From positions 124,001 through 188,000 of the forward strand of contig NZ_FNOG01000008.1 in NCBI RefSeq assembly GCF_900106525.1: a stretch of DNA of 64,000 nt, given 5' to 3'. The notes beneath the pieces were generated by a model, which was not told where the DNA came from, did not search any database, and saw nothing but the letters and a program-made list of their open reading frames with translations. The translations under genes and the position numbers were made by a program. The DNA comes from Lysobacter enzymogenes (GTDB taxonomy: Bacteria > Pseudomonadota > Gammaproteobacteria > Xanthomonadales > Xanthomonadaceae). Positions 32,122 to 40,487 of the stretch are shown here, piece after piece; within the stretch, counting starts at the first letter, position 1; every line of letters starts with the position of its first letter.

Positions 32122-34185
32122 TCAGGCGTTCACCTGACCGGCCTGCACGATGCGCAGGTCGGGCGCGAGTTCCTGGTAGGACAGCACCGGCAACTCGAAG
32201 AAGTCGATCTCCAGCAGCTTGCGCAGATGACGGCGAACATCCAGTGAACACAGCAACACCGGTTTTATGCCTTCGCCCTGTCGCGAAAGATGCGAACGCA
32301 CCTCCGCGCCCAGGCGTCCGGCCAGCTCCGGCGAGATCGCCAGCTGGGTCGCGCCGCCGGCCACGCGCACCGACTGGCGCAGGCGGTCTTCCAGTTCCGG
32401 ATGGATCAGCAGCACCTGCATGGTGCGTTCGCCGTCGGCGTAGCGGTCGGCGATTTCGCGCTTGAGCGCCACCCGCACGTATTCGGTCAGCAGCACCACG
32501 TCTTTTTCGCGGCCGCCGACGTCGGTGATGGCTTCGAAGGCGTCGCGCAGATTGCGGATCGGCACGCCTTCCTCGACCAGCCGGCGCAGCACGTCGGCCA
32601 CGCGCTGCGGCGCGACCACGCGCAGCATTTCCTTGACCAGGTCCGGATAGTCGCGCTGCATGCGCCCGAACAGGTTGGAGGCTTCCTGGATGCCGATGAA
32701 GCTGCCCAGGCGCCGCTCCAGCGCATGGCGGCAATGCTCCATCACCGTGTCCAGCGCGTCGCGGATGCCGTGGCCGGCCTGCCCGGTCCATTCGCCCGCC
32801 AGCGGCGGGAAGAAGCCCGGCAGCTTGGGCGCGTTGGCGTCGCCGGCGCGCGCGGCGCGGAACTGCGCGTTCGGCGACAGCCGGCCGAACGCCAGGCGCG
32901 CGCCGAACGCGGTCAGGCGGTAGCCGCCGAGGCCGTCGTCGCCTTCCAGGTCGGCGGCGATCTTCACCACCGGCACCGGCAGCGGCACGCCGTATTCGTC
33001 GCGCAGGCGGCGCGCGACCTCGACCATGCGCGTACGCGCGGCCTGCTCGCCGAACGCGGCCGCCAGCGACGGCGCGATCTCCAGCTGCAACGGCGCGGGC
33101 GGCGCGACTTCGTCCTCGTTGAGCGGCCTGTCCTCGGCCGCGCGCTCGCCCTCGGGCACGCTGAAAGCGCGGCGCAGCAACGGATGGTGGTGGCGATAGC
33201 GCCAGGCGGCGATGCCCAGCAGCACCATCGACAGCGCGAAGAACACCGGCTTGGGGAAGCCCGGCACGAAGACCATCAGGAACGCCAGGCAGCCGGTGAT
33301 CAGCACCACGCGCGGCTGGCCGGAGACCTGGCGGGTGATCGACTCGCCCAGGTGGCGGTCGTCCTCGTCGCCGGCGGTGCGGGTCACCACCAGGCCGGCG
33401 GCGATGGTCGCCAGAATGGCCGGGATCTGCGAGACCAGGCCGTCGCCGATGGTCAGGATCGAATAGGTGTGGGTGGCGTCGCTGAGCGGCATGCCCTTCT
33501 GCAGCACGCCGATGGCCAGGCCGCCGAGCAGGTTGATGATGATGATGACGATGCCGGCGATGGCGTCGCCCTTCACGAACTTCATCGCGCCGTCGAGGCT
33601 GCCGTGCAGCTGGCTTTCCACCTCCAGCAGGCGGCGCTTGCGCTTGGCCTCGTCCTTGTCGATCAGGCCGGCGCGCAGGTCCGAGTCGATCGACAGCTGC
33701 TTGCCCGGCATCGCGTCCAGGGTGAAGCGCGCGGCCACTTCGGCCACGCGCTCGGCGCCCTTGGCGATGACGATGAACTGGACCACGGTGATGATCAGGA
33801 ACACCACGAAGCCGACCACCAGGTTGCCGCCGGCGACCAGACTGCCGAATGTTTCGACGATATGACCGCCGTTGGCCTCGAGCAGGATCGAGCGGGTGAT
33901 CGCGATCGACAGCGACAGCCGGAACAGCGTGGTCAGCAGCAGCACGCTGGGGAAACTGGAGAACGCCACGGGCGTGGGGATGTACAGCGCGATCAGCAGC
34001 AGGCCGAAGCCGATCGCGATGTTGATCGCGACCAGCGTGTCGATGATCGCCAGCGGCAGCGGCAGGATCATCACGCCGATGATGGTCACCGCCGCGAACG
34101 CCAGGACCACGTCGCTGTAGCCCGCGCGCCGACGGCCCTGCGCGCCGGACGCGGTAGCGATCCAGGAAGTCAGCAGTCCACGCAT
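32122..34185 (-). CDS. sctV: T3SS export gate protein SctV (HrcV/FlhA family)
   Basis: A 687-residue protein with about eight N-terminal membrane helices and a large cytosolic domain. The FHIPEP-type signature is visible from LYIPTPVAFSSFPSVLLLTT to FRLSLSIAITRSILL. The loop RFTLDAMPGKQLSIDSDLRAGLIDKDEAKRKR is nearly invariant in the family, and TIGDGLVSQIPAILATIAAGLVVTR follows. The cytosolic domain (from about 350) forms the nonameric ring that receives chaperone-substrate complexes. It is the first gene of the left-reading sct operon, behind a 400-bp intergenic region that probably contains the operon promoter. Confidence 0.96.
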   Translation of the reverse strand: MRGLLTSWIATASGAQGRRRAGYSDVVLAFAAVTIIGVMILPLPLAIIDTLVAINIAIGFGLLLIALYIPTPVAFSSFPSVLLLTTLFRLSLSIAITRSILLEANGGHIVETFGSLVAGGNLVVGFVVFLIITVVQFIVIAKGAERVAEVAARFTLDAMPGKQLSIDSDLRAGLIDKDEAKRKRRLLEVESQLHGSLDGAMKFVKGDAIAGIVIIIINLLGGLAIGVLQKGMPLSDATHTYSILTIGDGLVSQIPAILATIAAGLVVTRTAGDEDDRHLGESITRQVSGQPRVVLITGCLAFLMVFVPGFPKPVFFALSMVLLGIAAWRYRHHHPLLRRAFSVPEGERAAEDRPLNEDEVAPPAPLQLEIAPSLAAAFGEQAARTRMVEVARRLRDEYGVPLPVPVVKIAADLEGDDGLGGYRLTAFGARLAFGRLSPNAQFRAARAGDANAPKLPGFFPPLAGEWTGQAGHGIRDALDTVMEHCRHALERRLGSFIGIQEASNLFGRMQRDYPDLVKEMLRVVAPQRVADVLRRLVEEGVPIRNLRDAFEAITDVGGREKDVVLLTEYVRVALKREIADRYADGERTMQVLLIHPELEDRLRQSVRVAGGATQLAISPELAGRLGAEVRSHLSRQGEGIKPVLLCSLDVRRHLRKLLEIDFFELPVLSYQELAPDLRIVQAGQVNA

Positions 34186-34585
34186 TCGTTAGTCCCGAAA
34201 ATCCTTAGGAAATCCCGCTCCCCGCGGGGGCTGCCGGCAACGCGCCGCGCGTTGGCGCCGCGGCGACCGCCTCGCCCCGCGCAACGGATCCGCGGGCCGC
34301 GATCGTGTGATGAGTCGCACAGTCTGAAACGTTGCGGGCGATCACGACGCTGCCACGTACCCCTGAGCCATCACGCATGGCTGTCCTCGACACGATGCCG
34401 GTCCGGACGGCCGATACTAAGTGCAATTTGTCACCCGTTGTGTGAACGAGCCGGGTTCGCGCAATGCATGCACAAACTCACGGGCTCTTCATTGCGTGCG
34501 GCTAAATTCAAGCGCATTCGTCGCTGTTTTTGTGAACTCGTGCGCAATTGATTCGTCGCATTCGTCTAACGTACGCGCGAAACGC
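34186..34585. promoter_or_regulatory. Upstream region of the sctV operon
   Basis: About 400 bp, distinctly less GC-rich from 34420 to 34570 than anything else in the locus. It has repeated words (ATTCGTCG at 34516 and 34551, gcgcaat, TGCATGCA) and the inverted pair GTCAC-N7-GTGAAC at 34431. I looked for plant-inducible-promoter boxes (TTCGB-N15-TTCGB) and found none with correct spacing. No gene is seen. Confidence 0.45.
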
Positions 34586-35074
34586 TCACGATTCGCGCTC
34601 CGCGGTGGGGGCGGCAGCGACGGACGCGGAAACGGTTGCCGATGCAACCGTTGCCGGCGCGATGTCGTCGGGGTCGAGCTCGGCGATGAGCGACAACGAT
34701 TGTCCACCGACGCCGACCGCGAGCGCGCGGCCGCTGCGGGTGCGCAGCACCACGATCCGCTCGCGCGGGCCGATCGGCAGGATCTGCAGCACCGACAGCG
34801 GCGCGTCGCGCGCGGTCAGACCGTGGCGCTTGCGCAGCACGTACAACACCGCGACCAGGCCGCCGAGCACCACCGCCACCGGCAGCACGATCGCGGCGAA
34901 TTCGAACAACAGCGACGGCGGCTGCGCAGCGGCGGCCTGCGCGGCGGGAGCGGCGGAGACAGGGGCCGCCGGCGCCGCGGCGAACGCGGCCCACGGCGCG
35001 CAGCACGCGAAGGCGAGGCAGGCGCGGGCGAGGCCGGAACGGACGGCGGAACGCAGCAAGGGCAGTGTCGGCAT
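34586..35074 (-). CDS. FliO-like export-gate assembly protein in the injectisome locus
   Basis: A 162-residue protein with a signal-like N-terminus, one membrane helix (LLFEFAAIVLPVAVVLGGLVAVLYVL, about 55-80) and a cytosolic domain reading LSVLQILPIGPRERIVVLRTRSGRALAVGVGGQSLSLIAEL. This is the FliO pattern (LGPRERVVLVEVGxxxLLLGVT in flagellar proteins). FliO assists assembly of the FliP/FliQ/FliR gate and is generally absent from injectisomes. Here it stands upstream of sctV and about 3 kb from sctR-S-T. It may have kept or regained that task for SctR, whose structure is altered. The acidic C-terminus is low in order. Confidence 0.72.
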   Translation of the reverse strand: MPTLPLLRSAVRSGLARACLAFACCAPWAAFAAAPAAPVSAAPAAQAAAAQPPSLLFEFAAIVLPVAVVLGGLVAVLYVLRKRHGLTARDAPLSVLQILPIGPRERIVVLRTRSGRALAVGVGGQSLSLIAELDPDDIAPATVASATVSASVAAAPTAERES

Positions 35075-35222
35075 GGCGATTGAGTGCGCAACCAGAGTCG
35101 GGAACGGAAGGAGCGCGGACGGCGAGAACGGCGGCCGGCGCGCGGCGACATACCGTAGCAGCCCGTCGCGGCTTCACGCCGCAGGCCGCGTGGCCGCGCC
35201 GGCGCGCGCGGGGGATTGAGGC

Positions 35223-36305
35223 ATGGCCCGCACCCGCTCCGCCAATGCCGGCACCAGCGCGCAGGCCGCGCGCGACGACGCCGGCCTGCTCGCCGCGGTG
35301 CCGTTCGCCTGCGCGGTGTTCGCCGGCGACGGCGCGCTGCGCGCGGCCAACGCGCGCTACCGCGACGAATTCGGCGAACTGCCCGAACACGCCCGGCGCG
35401 AGGCCCTGCTTGAACGACTGCAGGCGCCGGCCGGCGAAGGCGCGCGCCCGCGCGAGGTGCGCGCCCCGCACAGCGGCCGCTGGTACGCGCTGCACTGGGG
35501 CCGGGCCGAGCACGCCGGCGAGGCCGCCGACGTGCTCACCGCGGTCGACATCAGCGAGCGCATCGAAACCCTGGCCTCGCACAAGAGCCGGCAGGAAAAA
35601 CTGCTGTTCACCTCGCGCATGATGTCGGTCGGCGAAATGGCCGCGACCCTGGCGCACGAGCTCAACCAGCCGCTCGCGGCGATCATGAATTACGTAAACG
35701 GCAGCCTGCGCCTGGTCGAACAGGCCGGCGGCCCGGTCCAGGTCGAACGCGCGCTGCAGGCCGCGCGGACCCAGGCCGAGCACGCCAGCGCGGTGATTTC
35801 GCGGGTGCGCGAGTTCGTCCGCGCGCGCGAGCCGCGGCGCGAGCCGCATGCGCTGGCGCGCATCGCCGAAACCGTGCTGGAGCTGCTGCGGCTGGAGGCC
35901 GAGCGGCTGGACCTGCGCATCGACCTGGCCCTGCCCGAGCCGCTGCCGCCGGTGTTCGCCGACCGGGTGATGGTCGAGCAGGTGCTGCTGAACCTGGTCA
36001 AGAACGCGATCGAAGCGATGCGCGAGATCGCCCCGGAGCGGCGCGAGCTGCGCATCGACGCGCGCCTGAACCTGGACGAGCAAGTCGAGGTGCGGGTGTC
36101 CGACCGCGGCGCCGGCCTCAGCCCGGCCGAGCAAGACCAACTGTTCTCGCCGTTCTTCACCACCAAGACCGACGGCCTGGGGATCGGCCTGGCGATCTGC
36201 CGCTCGATCATCGAATACCACGAGGGCCGGCTGTTCTTCGAACCGCGCGCCGGCGGCGGCAGCGTGTTCGGCTTCACCCTGCCGCGCTACGAGGCGCGCG
36301 CTTGA
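35223..36305 (+). CDS. Sensor histidine kinase of the T3SS locus
   Basis: A 360-residue soluble kinase. Residues about 20-115 form a PAS-like domain ending in TAVDISERIETL. The HisKA box is GEMAATLAHELNQPLAAIMNYVNG (His145), followed by VKNAIEAM (N box), SDRGAGLSPAEQDQLFSPFFTTK (G1/F) and GLGIGLAICRSIIEYHEGRL (G2). It lacks membrane helices, so it would sense a cytosolic signal, as FixL-type or NtrB-like kinases do; no haem-binding pattern is evident. It lies divergent from the FliO-like gene and 151 bp before a FixJ-type regulator, making a cognate pair in the middle of the sct genes. Confidence 0.92.
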   Translation: MARTRSANAGTSAQAARDDAGLLAAVPFACAVFAGDGALRAANARYRDEFGELPEHARREALLERLQAPAGEGARPREVRAPHSGRWYALHWGRAEHAGEAADVLTAVDISERIETLASHKSRQEKLLFTSRMMSVGEMAATLAHELNQPLAAIMNYVNGSLRLVEQAGGPVQVERALQAARTQAEHASAVISRVREFVRAREPRREPHALARIAETVLELLRLEAERLDLRIDLALPEPLPPVFADRVMVEQVLLNLVKNAIEAMREIAPERRELRIDARLNLDEQVEVRVSDRGAGLSPAEQDQLFSPFFTTKTDGLGIGLAICRSIIEYHEGRLFFEPRAGGGSVFGFTLPRYEARA

Positions 36306-36456
36306 GCGGCGCACAGGTGACAAACATCAGCATCGCCGCCCCGCCGCTCCGGGTTATACCGTCGCGCTGGCGCGCAGCCGGGCCGGGCCGCGCCGCACCG
36401 ATGCGCCGGCCGGCCCCGCGCGGCGCCGGCGCGCGAACCGATGGAGGGACATCCGC

Positions 36457-37092
36457 ATGAGCGAAGGCCGCAGCCAGGATGTGCGCACGGGCGAAGTACG
36501 CATCTATCTGGTCGACGACAACGACGGTTTCCGCGACTCCACCGCGTGGCTGCTGGAGACCGCCGGCTTCCAGGTCCAGGCCTACGCCTCGGCGCCGGCG
36601 TTCCTGGAGGCCTACGCCCAGGAACGCCACGGCGGCGGCGCCCAGTGCCTGGTCTCGGACATCCGCATGCCGCTGATGAGCGGCCTGCAATTGCAGGAAG
36701 AACTGCGCCGGCGCGGGATCGGCCTGCCGCTGGTGTTCGTCACCGCCCACGGCGACGTGCCGCTGGCGGTCGAGGCCATGCGCAAGGGCGCGGCCAACTT
36801 CCTGGAAAAACCGTTCAGCGACGAAGGCCTGATCGAAGCGATCCGCGCCGCCGTCGCCAACGCGCGCAACCACGCCGGCAGCGGCGAAGCCGGCGACGAC
36901 CGCCTGGCCAAGCTCAGCCCGCGCGAACGCCAGGTCATGGACCTGGTGGTGGCGAGCAAGCCCAACAAGATCATCGCCGACGTGCTCGGCATCAGCGTCA
37001 AGACCGTGGAACTGCATCGATCGAACATGATGAACAAACTCGGGGTACGCTCGCTGCCCGAACTGATGAAGGTGGCGCTGGGCCATGGTTGA
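36457..37092 (+). CDS. FixJ/NarL-type response regulator of the T3SS locus
   Basis: A 211-residue regulator. The receiver has YLVDDNDGF, the acceptor Asp68 in CLVSDIRMPLMSG, Thr in FVTAHGDVPLAVEAMRKGAANFLEKPF with the conserved Lys. The C-terminal LuxR-type domain is LSPRERQVMDLVVASKPNKIIADVLGISVKTVELHRSNMMNKLG. This is the FixJ build. It follows its probable kinase and overlaps the first codons of sctQ by 8 bp (ATGGTTGA), so it is translated with the sctQRST genes. It probably controls the secretion locus, forming a feedback loop; targets are unknown. GGAGGG lies before its ATG. Confidence 0.93.
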   Translation: MSEGRSQDVRTGEVRIYLVDDNDGFRDSTAWLLETAGFQVQAYASAPAFLEAYAQERHGGGAQCLVSDIRMPLMSGLQLQEELRRRGIGLPLVFVTAHGDVPLAVEAMRKGAANFLEKPFSDEGLIEAIRAAVANARNHAGSGEAGDDRLAKLSPRERQVMDLVVASKPNKIIADVLGISVKTVELHRSNMMNKLGVRSLPELMKVALGHG

Positions 37093-38179
37093 CGCCGATC
37101 CGATCGACGCGGCGCCCGCAGCGTCCGCCGCCGACCGCGCGCAACCCTTGCGCGGGCGCGTGCCGGCGCTGCCGCTGTGGCAGGCGCAGGCGCTGTGCGG
37201 CGTGTTCGGCGCGGCCCAGCGCTGGCCGCTGCGCGAAGGCGGCGGCTGGCTGGAGTTCTTCGCCGCCGGCCCGGTCGACGGCGAAGTGGTGACGCTGGAA
37301 GGCGACGGCGCGCGGGTGCGGCTGCAGCTCGACAGCGGCCTGACGCTGGACACCGACACCGGCCTGCACTGGAGCGGCTACCGCGGCCGCTCGCGCGTGC
37401 TGGCCTGGAGCCTGGCGCACGAATCGCAGCTGATGAAGCTGAGCCAGGCGCTCGACGTGGCGCTGATTCCGGTGGTCGACGACGGCGCCGCCTCGCTGCA
37501 GAGCCTGCAGACGCGTAGCGGCGACGACGACGGCCTGTGGCTGGGCTTTCGCATTCTCGACGCCGCCGCGCAGCCGCGCGCGCGCGGCCATCTGCGCATT
37601 CCGCCGGGCTGGGTCGAGCGCCTGCTGCAACGCTCGGAGTTGTTCGAACGCGCGCCGCGCGGCGACGACGACGGCGCGCAGTACCGCGACTGGTCGCAGC
37701 TGCCGGTGCCGCTGGCGCTGAGCTGGGACGGCCCGAGCCTGCGCTACGCGCAATGGCGCCAGCTGCGCGTCGGCGACGTGCTGGTGATCGGCAATTTCCA
37801 GCGCCTGCCGCAGATGCGCGCGCGCGCCCCGGGCTGCGCCTGGCCGCTGGCGCCCAGCGCCGAGGGCTGGCGCATCGACGGCCCGCCGCAGTTCCTATCC
37901 ACGCACCAGGAGACATCTTCGATGAGCGATCCCGAATCCGACGCGCAAGCGCCCGAAGCGACCGGGCCGGACGTTCCCGTCCGCCTGGAATTCGACCTGG
38001 GGCGGCTGGAATGCCGTTACGAGGATCTCAAGGGATTCCAGCCCGGCTACGTGTTCGCCCTGCCCTCGCGGCTGGAAGGCGCCAACGTGGTGATCCGCGC
38101 CAACGGGCGCGATGCGGGCCGCGGCGAGATCGTCGCGGTCGGCGATACCTTGGGCGTGCGCCTGCTCTCCTGGAGCTGA
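37085..38179 (+). CDS. sctQ: T3SS sorting-platform protein SctQ
   Basis: A 364-residue protein with a divergent N-terminal half and a C-terminal SPOA domain (residues about 290-364: VRLEFDLGRLECRYEDLKGFQPGYVFALPS, ending VAVGDTLGVRLLSWS). A middle SPOA-like part is seen at about 220-260. SctQ forms the pods of the cytosolic sorting platform with SctK and SctL. The gene overlaps the regulator by 8 bp and stops 3 bp before sctR. A perfectly placed internal start for the last 85 residues (37922) suggests it makes both full-length and short forms, as YscQ does. Confidence 0.9.
   Translation: MVDADPIDAAPAASAADRAQPLRGRVPALPLWQAQALCGVFGAAQRWPLREGGGWLEFFAAGPVDGEVVTLEGDGARVRLQLDSGLTLDTDTGLHWSGYRGRSRVLAWSLAHESQLMKLSQALDVALIPVVDDGAASLQSLQTRSGDDDGLWLGFRILDAAAQPRARGHLRIPPGWVERLLQRSELFERAPRGDDDGAQYRDWSQLPVPLALSWDGPSLRYAQWRQLRVGDVLVIGNFQRLPQMRARAPGCAWPLAPSAEGWRIDGPPQFLSTHQETSSMSDPESDAQAPEATGPDVPVRLEFDLGRLECRYEDLKGFQPGYVFALPSRLEGANVVIRANGRDAGRGEIVAVGDTLGVRLLSWS
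37908..37924 (+). promoter_or_regulatory. Internal ribosome binding site and ATG for a short SctQ form
   Basis: AGGAGA at 37908-37913 precedes ATG 37922 by 8 bp inside sctQ and in frame. The product (37922-38179, 85 residues) would hold exactly the C-terminal SPOA domain. In Yersinia and other systems the short SctQ-C is made from such a start and is needed for function. Confidence 0.75.
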
Positions 38180-38182
38180 GTC

Positions 38183-39118
38183 ATGGATTTCAGTTCGTTC
38201 TCGCCGGCGCTGGTGCTGCTGACCGTGGTCAGCCTGGCGCTGGCGCCGTTCGTGGCGGTGATGGTGACCTCCTTCACCAAGATCGTCGTGGTGCTGAGCC
38301 TGTTGCGCAACGCGCTGGGCCTGCAGCAGGTGCCGCCGAACGTGGTCATCAACGGCCTGGCGATCGTGCTGTCGATCTATGTGATGTACCCGGTGATCCT
38401 GGAGACCCACGACGCGGTCAACGCCAGCGCCGGCGGCGGCGCCGCGGTGGCGGCGACGCAGGGGCAGCCGCCGGGGACCGGTCCGGCGGCGGCGAATACT
38501 GCGGCGAACGCGACGACTGCGCCGGCGGGCACTGCGCCGGCGGCGGCCGGTGTGGCCGCTGCGCCGGTTGCGGCGACGGCCGCAGCGGCCGCGCCGGCTC
38601 CCGCTGCTGCTGCGGCTGCCGCGCCCGCCGCGGCCAACGCTGCGACGCCTGCGCCGGCCGCGACGACGCCCGCCGCCAAACGCCCGACGCCGACGCCCTC
38701 GGCCGTGCTCGGCGGCAAGATGGACGCCGCGCGCCTGCTGCAACTGATGGACGCCGGCAAGGAGCCGCTGCGCAAGTTCCTGATCAAGCACTCCAGCGAC
38801 GCCGAGCGCGCCTTCTTCCTGCGCAGCGCCCAGCGCCTGCTGCCGCCGAACGCGCGCGCCGACATCAGCGTCAACGACTTCATCGTGGTGATCCCGGCCT
38901 TCACCGTCAGCGAACTCACCGCCGCGTTCCAGATCGGCTTTTTGATCTTCCTGCCGTTCCTGATCATCGACCTGGTGGTGTCGAACATCCTGCTCTCGCT
39001 GGGCATGATGATGCTCTCGCCCACCACCGTGTCGCTGCCGTTCAAGCTGCTGCTGTTCGTGCTGATCGGCGGCTGGGCCAAGCTGGTGCACGGCCTGGTG
39101 CTGACGTATGGCGGATGA
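38183..39118 (+). CDS. sctR: T3SS export gate protein SctR with long Ala/Pro insertion
   Basis: A 311-residue protein of the SctR/FliP family, normally about 215. Residues 1-80 hold the first two membrane helices with the conserved TSFTKIVVVLSLLRNALGLQQVPPN. Residues about 81-176 are an inserted low-complexity run of Ala, Pro, Thr and Gly. The normal sequence resumes with DAGKEPLRKFLIKHSSDAERAFFL, then PAFTVSELTAAFQIGFLIFLPFLIIDLVVSNILLSLGM. The insertion falls in the periplasmic loop between helices 2 and 3. SctR builds the core of the export gate with SctS and SctT. It starts 3 bp after sctQ. Confidence 0.94.
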   Translation: MDFSSFSPALVLLTVVSLALAPFVAVMVTSFTKIVVVLSLLRNALGLQQVPPNVVINGLAIVLSIYVMYPVILETHDAVNASAGGGAAVAATQGQPPGTGPAAANTAANATTAPAGTAPAAAGVAAAPVAATAAAAAPAPAAAAAAAPAAANAATPAPAATTPAAKRPTPTPSAVLGGKMDAARLLQLMDAGKEPLRKFLIKHSSDAERAFFLRSAQRLLPPNARADISVNDFIVVIPAFTVSELTAAFQIGFLIFLPFLIIDLVVSNILLSLGMMMLSPTTVSLPFKLLLFVLIGGWAKLVHGLVLTYGG

Positions 39119-39244
39119 CACGGGGCCATGAAGGCCGCGCGCAAGGTCGACGACCTCGCGTCCCGATCGCCGATGCGGCCCGCGTTGCCCTGATTCCCCT
39201 CATTCCCCAGCCCGCAGACCTCCCCGCCGCAACGGATCCGACCC

Positions 39245-39511
39245 ATGGGCGACATGCTCGAGATGACCAAACAGGCCCTGTGGCTGACCCTGCTGCTGTC
39301 GGGTCCGCCGGTGGTGGCCGCGGCCGTGGTCGGGCTGGTGGTGGCCTTCATCCAGGCCGCCACCCAGTTGCAGGAGCAGACCTTCGCCTACGCGATCAAG
39401 TTCACCGTGATCGTGGTGACCTTGTTCGTCACCGCGTCGATGATCGGCGGCACCTTGTACACCTTCGCCGACCGCATCTTCCTCGACTTCCCCGGCATGA
39501 TCCGGCACTGA
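39245..39511 (+). CDS. sctS: T3SS export gate protein SctS
   Basis: An 88-residue protein with two hydrophobic hairpin helices, ALWLTLLLSGPPVVAAAVVGLVVAFIQAATQLQEQTFAY and VTLFVTASMIGGTLYTFADRIF. This is the length and order of SctS/FliQ, four copies of which join the SctR-SctT helix. The LSGPP and QAATQLQEQT motifs are conserved. It follows sctR after 126 bp, a longer gap than the other junctions, with no gene in it, and precedes sctT by 19 bp. Confidence 0.96.
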   Translation: MGDMLEMTKQALWLTLLLSGPPVVAAAVVGLVVAFIQAATQLQEQTFAYAIKFTVIVVTLFVTASMIGGTLYTFADRIFLDFPGMIRH

Positions 39512-39530
39512 TGCGCGCGGCGACGACGCG

Positions 39531-40325
39531 ATGATCCTGGACGTCGAAAACGGCGGCAATCTGCTGCTCGCGCTGGGGCTGGTGCTGCCGCGCGTGCTCG
39601 GCGCGTTCATGATGCTGCCGCTGCTGACCGCCGAAAACATGCCGCCGCTGGTGCGCAACAGCTTCATGGTCTCGCTGGCGATCATCGCCATCCCGGTGGC
39701 GATGAACGGCGTGCCGCTGAGCCAGCTCAACGCGCTGCAGTTCGCGCCGATCATCCTCAAGGAGCTGTTCATCGGCGTGTCGATCGGCTTCGTGTTCGGC
39801 ATGGTGTTCTGGGCGATCAGCGCCGCCGGCAACGTCATCGACACCCAGGTCGGCATGACCCTGGCGCAGGTGTTCGACCCGATCCAGGGCCACCAGGCCT
39901 CGCTGCACGGCAGTTTCCTGTCGCAGTTCGCGACCTGGCTGTTCATGGCCAGCGGCGCGTTCCTGGTGTTCCTCGACCTGCTGATGGCCAGCTACGCGAT
40001 GTGGCCGGTGGTGTCGTTCTTCCCGACCTTGCACGCGGCCGGCATGGAGCTGTTCGTCGGCCAGTTCAGTTACCTGATGAGCGCGCTGCTGGTACTGGCG
40101 GCGCCGGCGATGGTGGTGCTGCTGCTGATCGATCTGTCGTTCGGCCTGGTCAACCGCTTCGCCCCGCAGCTCAACGTGTTCACCATCACCATGCCGATCA
40201 AGGCCTGGCTGGCCACCTGGATCGTGCTGTTGATGCTGGGGGTGTATGTGGAGATCGTGCTGGAGCGCATCTCCGGCAATCGCGGTTTGATCGAGGCCTT
40301 GAACAAGGCTTTCGGCGGGGCGTAA
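39531..40325 (+). CDS. sctT: T3SS export gate protein SctT
   Basis: A 264-residue protein with about seven to eight hydrophobic segments of the SctT/FliR family. Recognisable parts are LVLPRVLGAFMMLPLL, LKELFIGVSIGFVFGMVFWAISAAGNVIDTQVGMT, FDPIQGHQASLHGSFLSQFATWLF and FAPQLNVFTITMPIKAWLATWIVLLML. One copy per gate completes the SctR5-T1-S4 complex. The gene is followed by a GTAGGAGCGGCGC inverted repeat and then convergent sctU. Confidence 0.96.
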   Translation: MILDVENGGNLLLALGLVLPRVLGAFMMLPLLTAENMPPLVRNSFMVSLAIIAIPVAMNGVPLSQLNALQFAPIILKELFIGVSIGFVFGMVFWAISAAGNVIDTQVGMTLAQVFDPIQGHQASLHGSFLSQFATWLFMASGAFLVFLDLLMASYAMWPVVSFFPTLHAAGMELFVGQFSYLMSALLVLAAPAMVVLLLIDLSFGLVNRFAPQLNVFTITMPIKAWLATWIVLLMLGVYVEIVLERISGNRGLIEALNKAFGGA

Positions 40326-40341
40326 TCGCGTTCGCGCTTTT

Positions 40342-40438
40342 TGCAGGAGCGGCGCGAGCCGCGACTGCGACAACGCAACTACGCCGAAAGGTTCGCAGCA
40401 GGTGCGTTGTCGCGGTCGCGGCTCGCGCCGCTCCTACA
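40342..40438. repeat. Inverted pair of the GTAGGAGCGGCGC repeat between sctT and sctU
   Basis: A right-facing copy (40342-40377) and a left-facing copy (40403-40438) share about 35 bases in inverted order including gcgccgctcctaca and tgcgttgtcgc. It lies 16 bp after the sctT stop and 50 bp before the sctU stop, so it may serve as terminator for both. Confidence 0.8.
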
Positions 40439-40487
40439 GGGGGATACGTGCGGGATCGGGGACGCGCGGAAAGCTGCGCAACTCGCG

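Noticed and set aside
34431-34447. GTCAC-N7-GTGAAC considered as a CRP site before sctV
   Set aside because: Half-sites are in the wrong order (TCAC...GTGA) and spacing is not that of CRP/Clp.
34440-34600. Plant-inducible-promoter (PIP) boxes before sctV
   Set aside because: TTCGC/TTCGT words exist, but none pair with a second TTCGB at 15-bp spacing on either strand.
39128-39193. 21-codon frame between sctR and sctS
   Set aside because: No ribosome binding site and too short; likely part of the intergenic leader.
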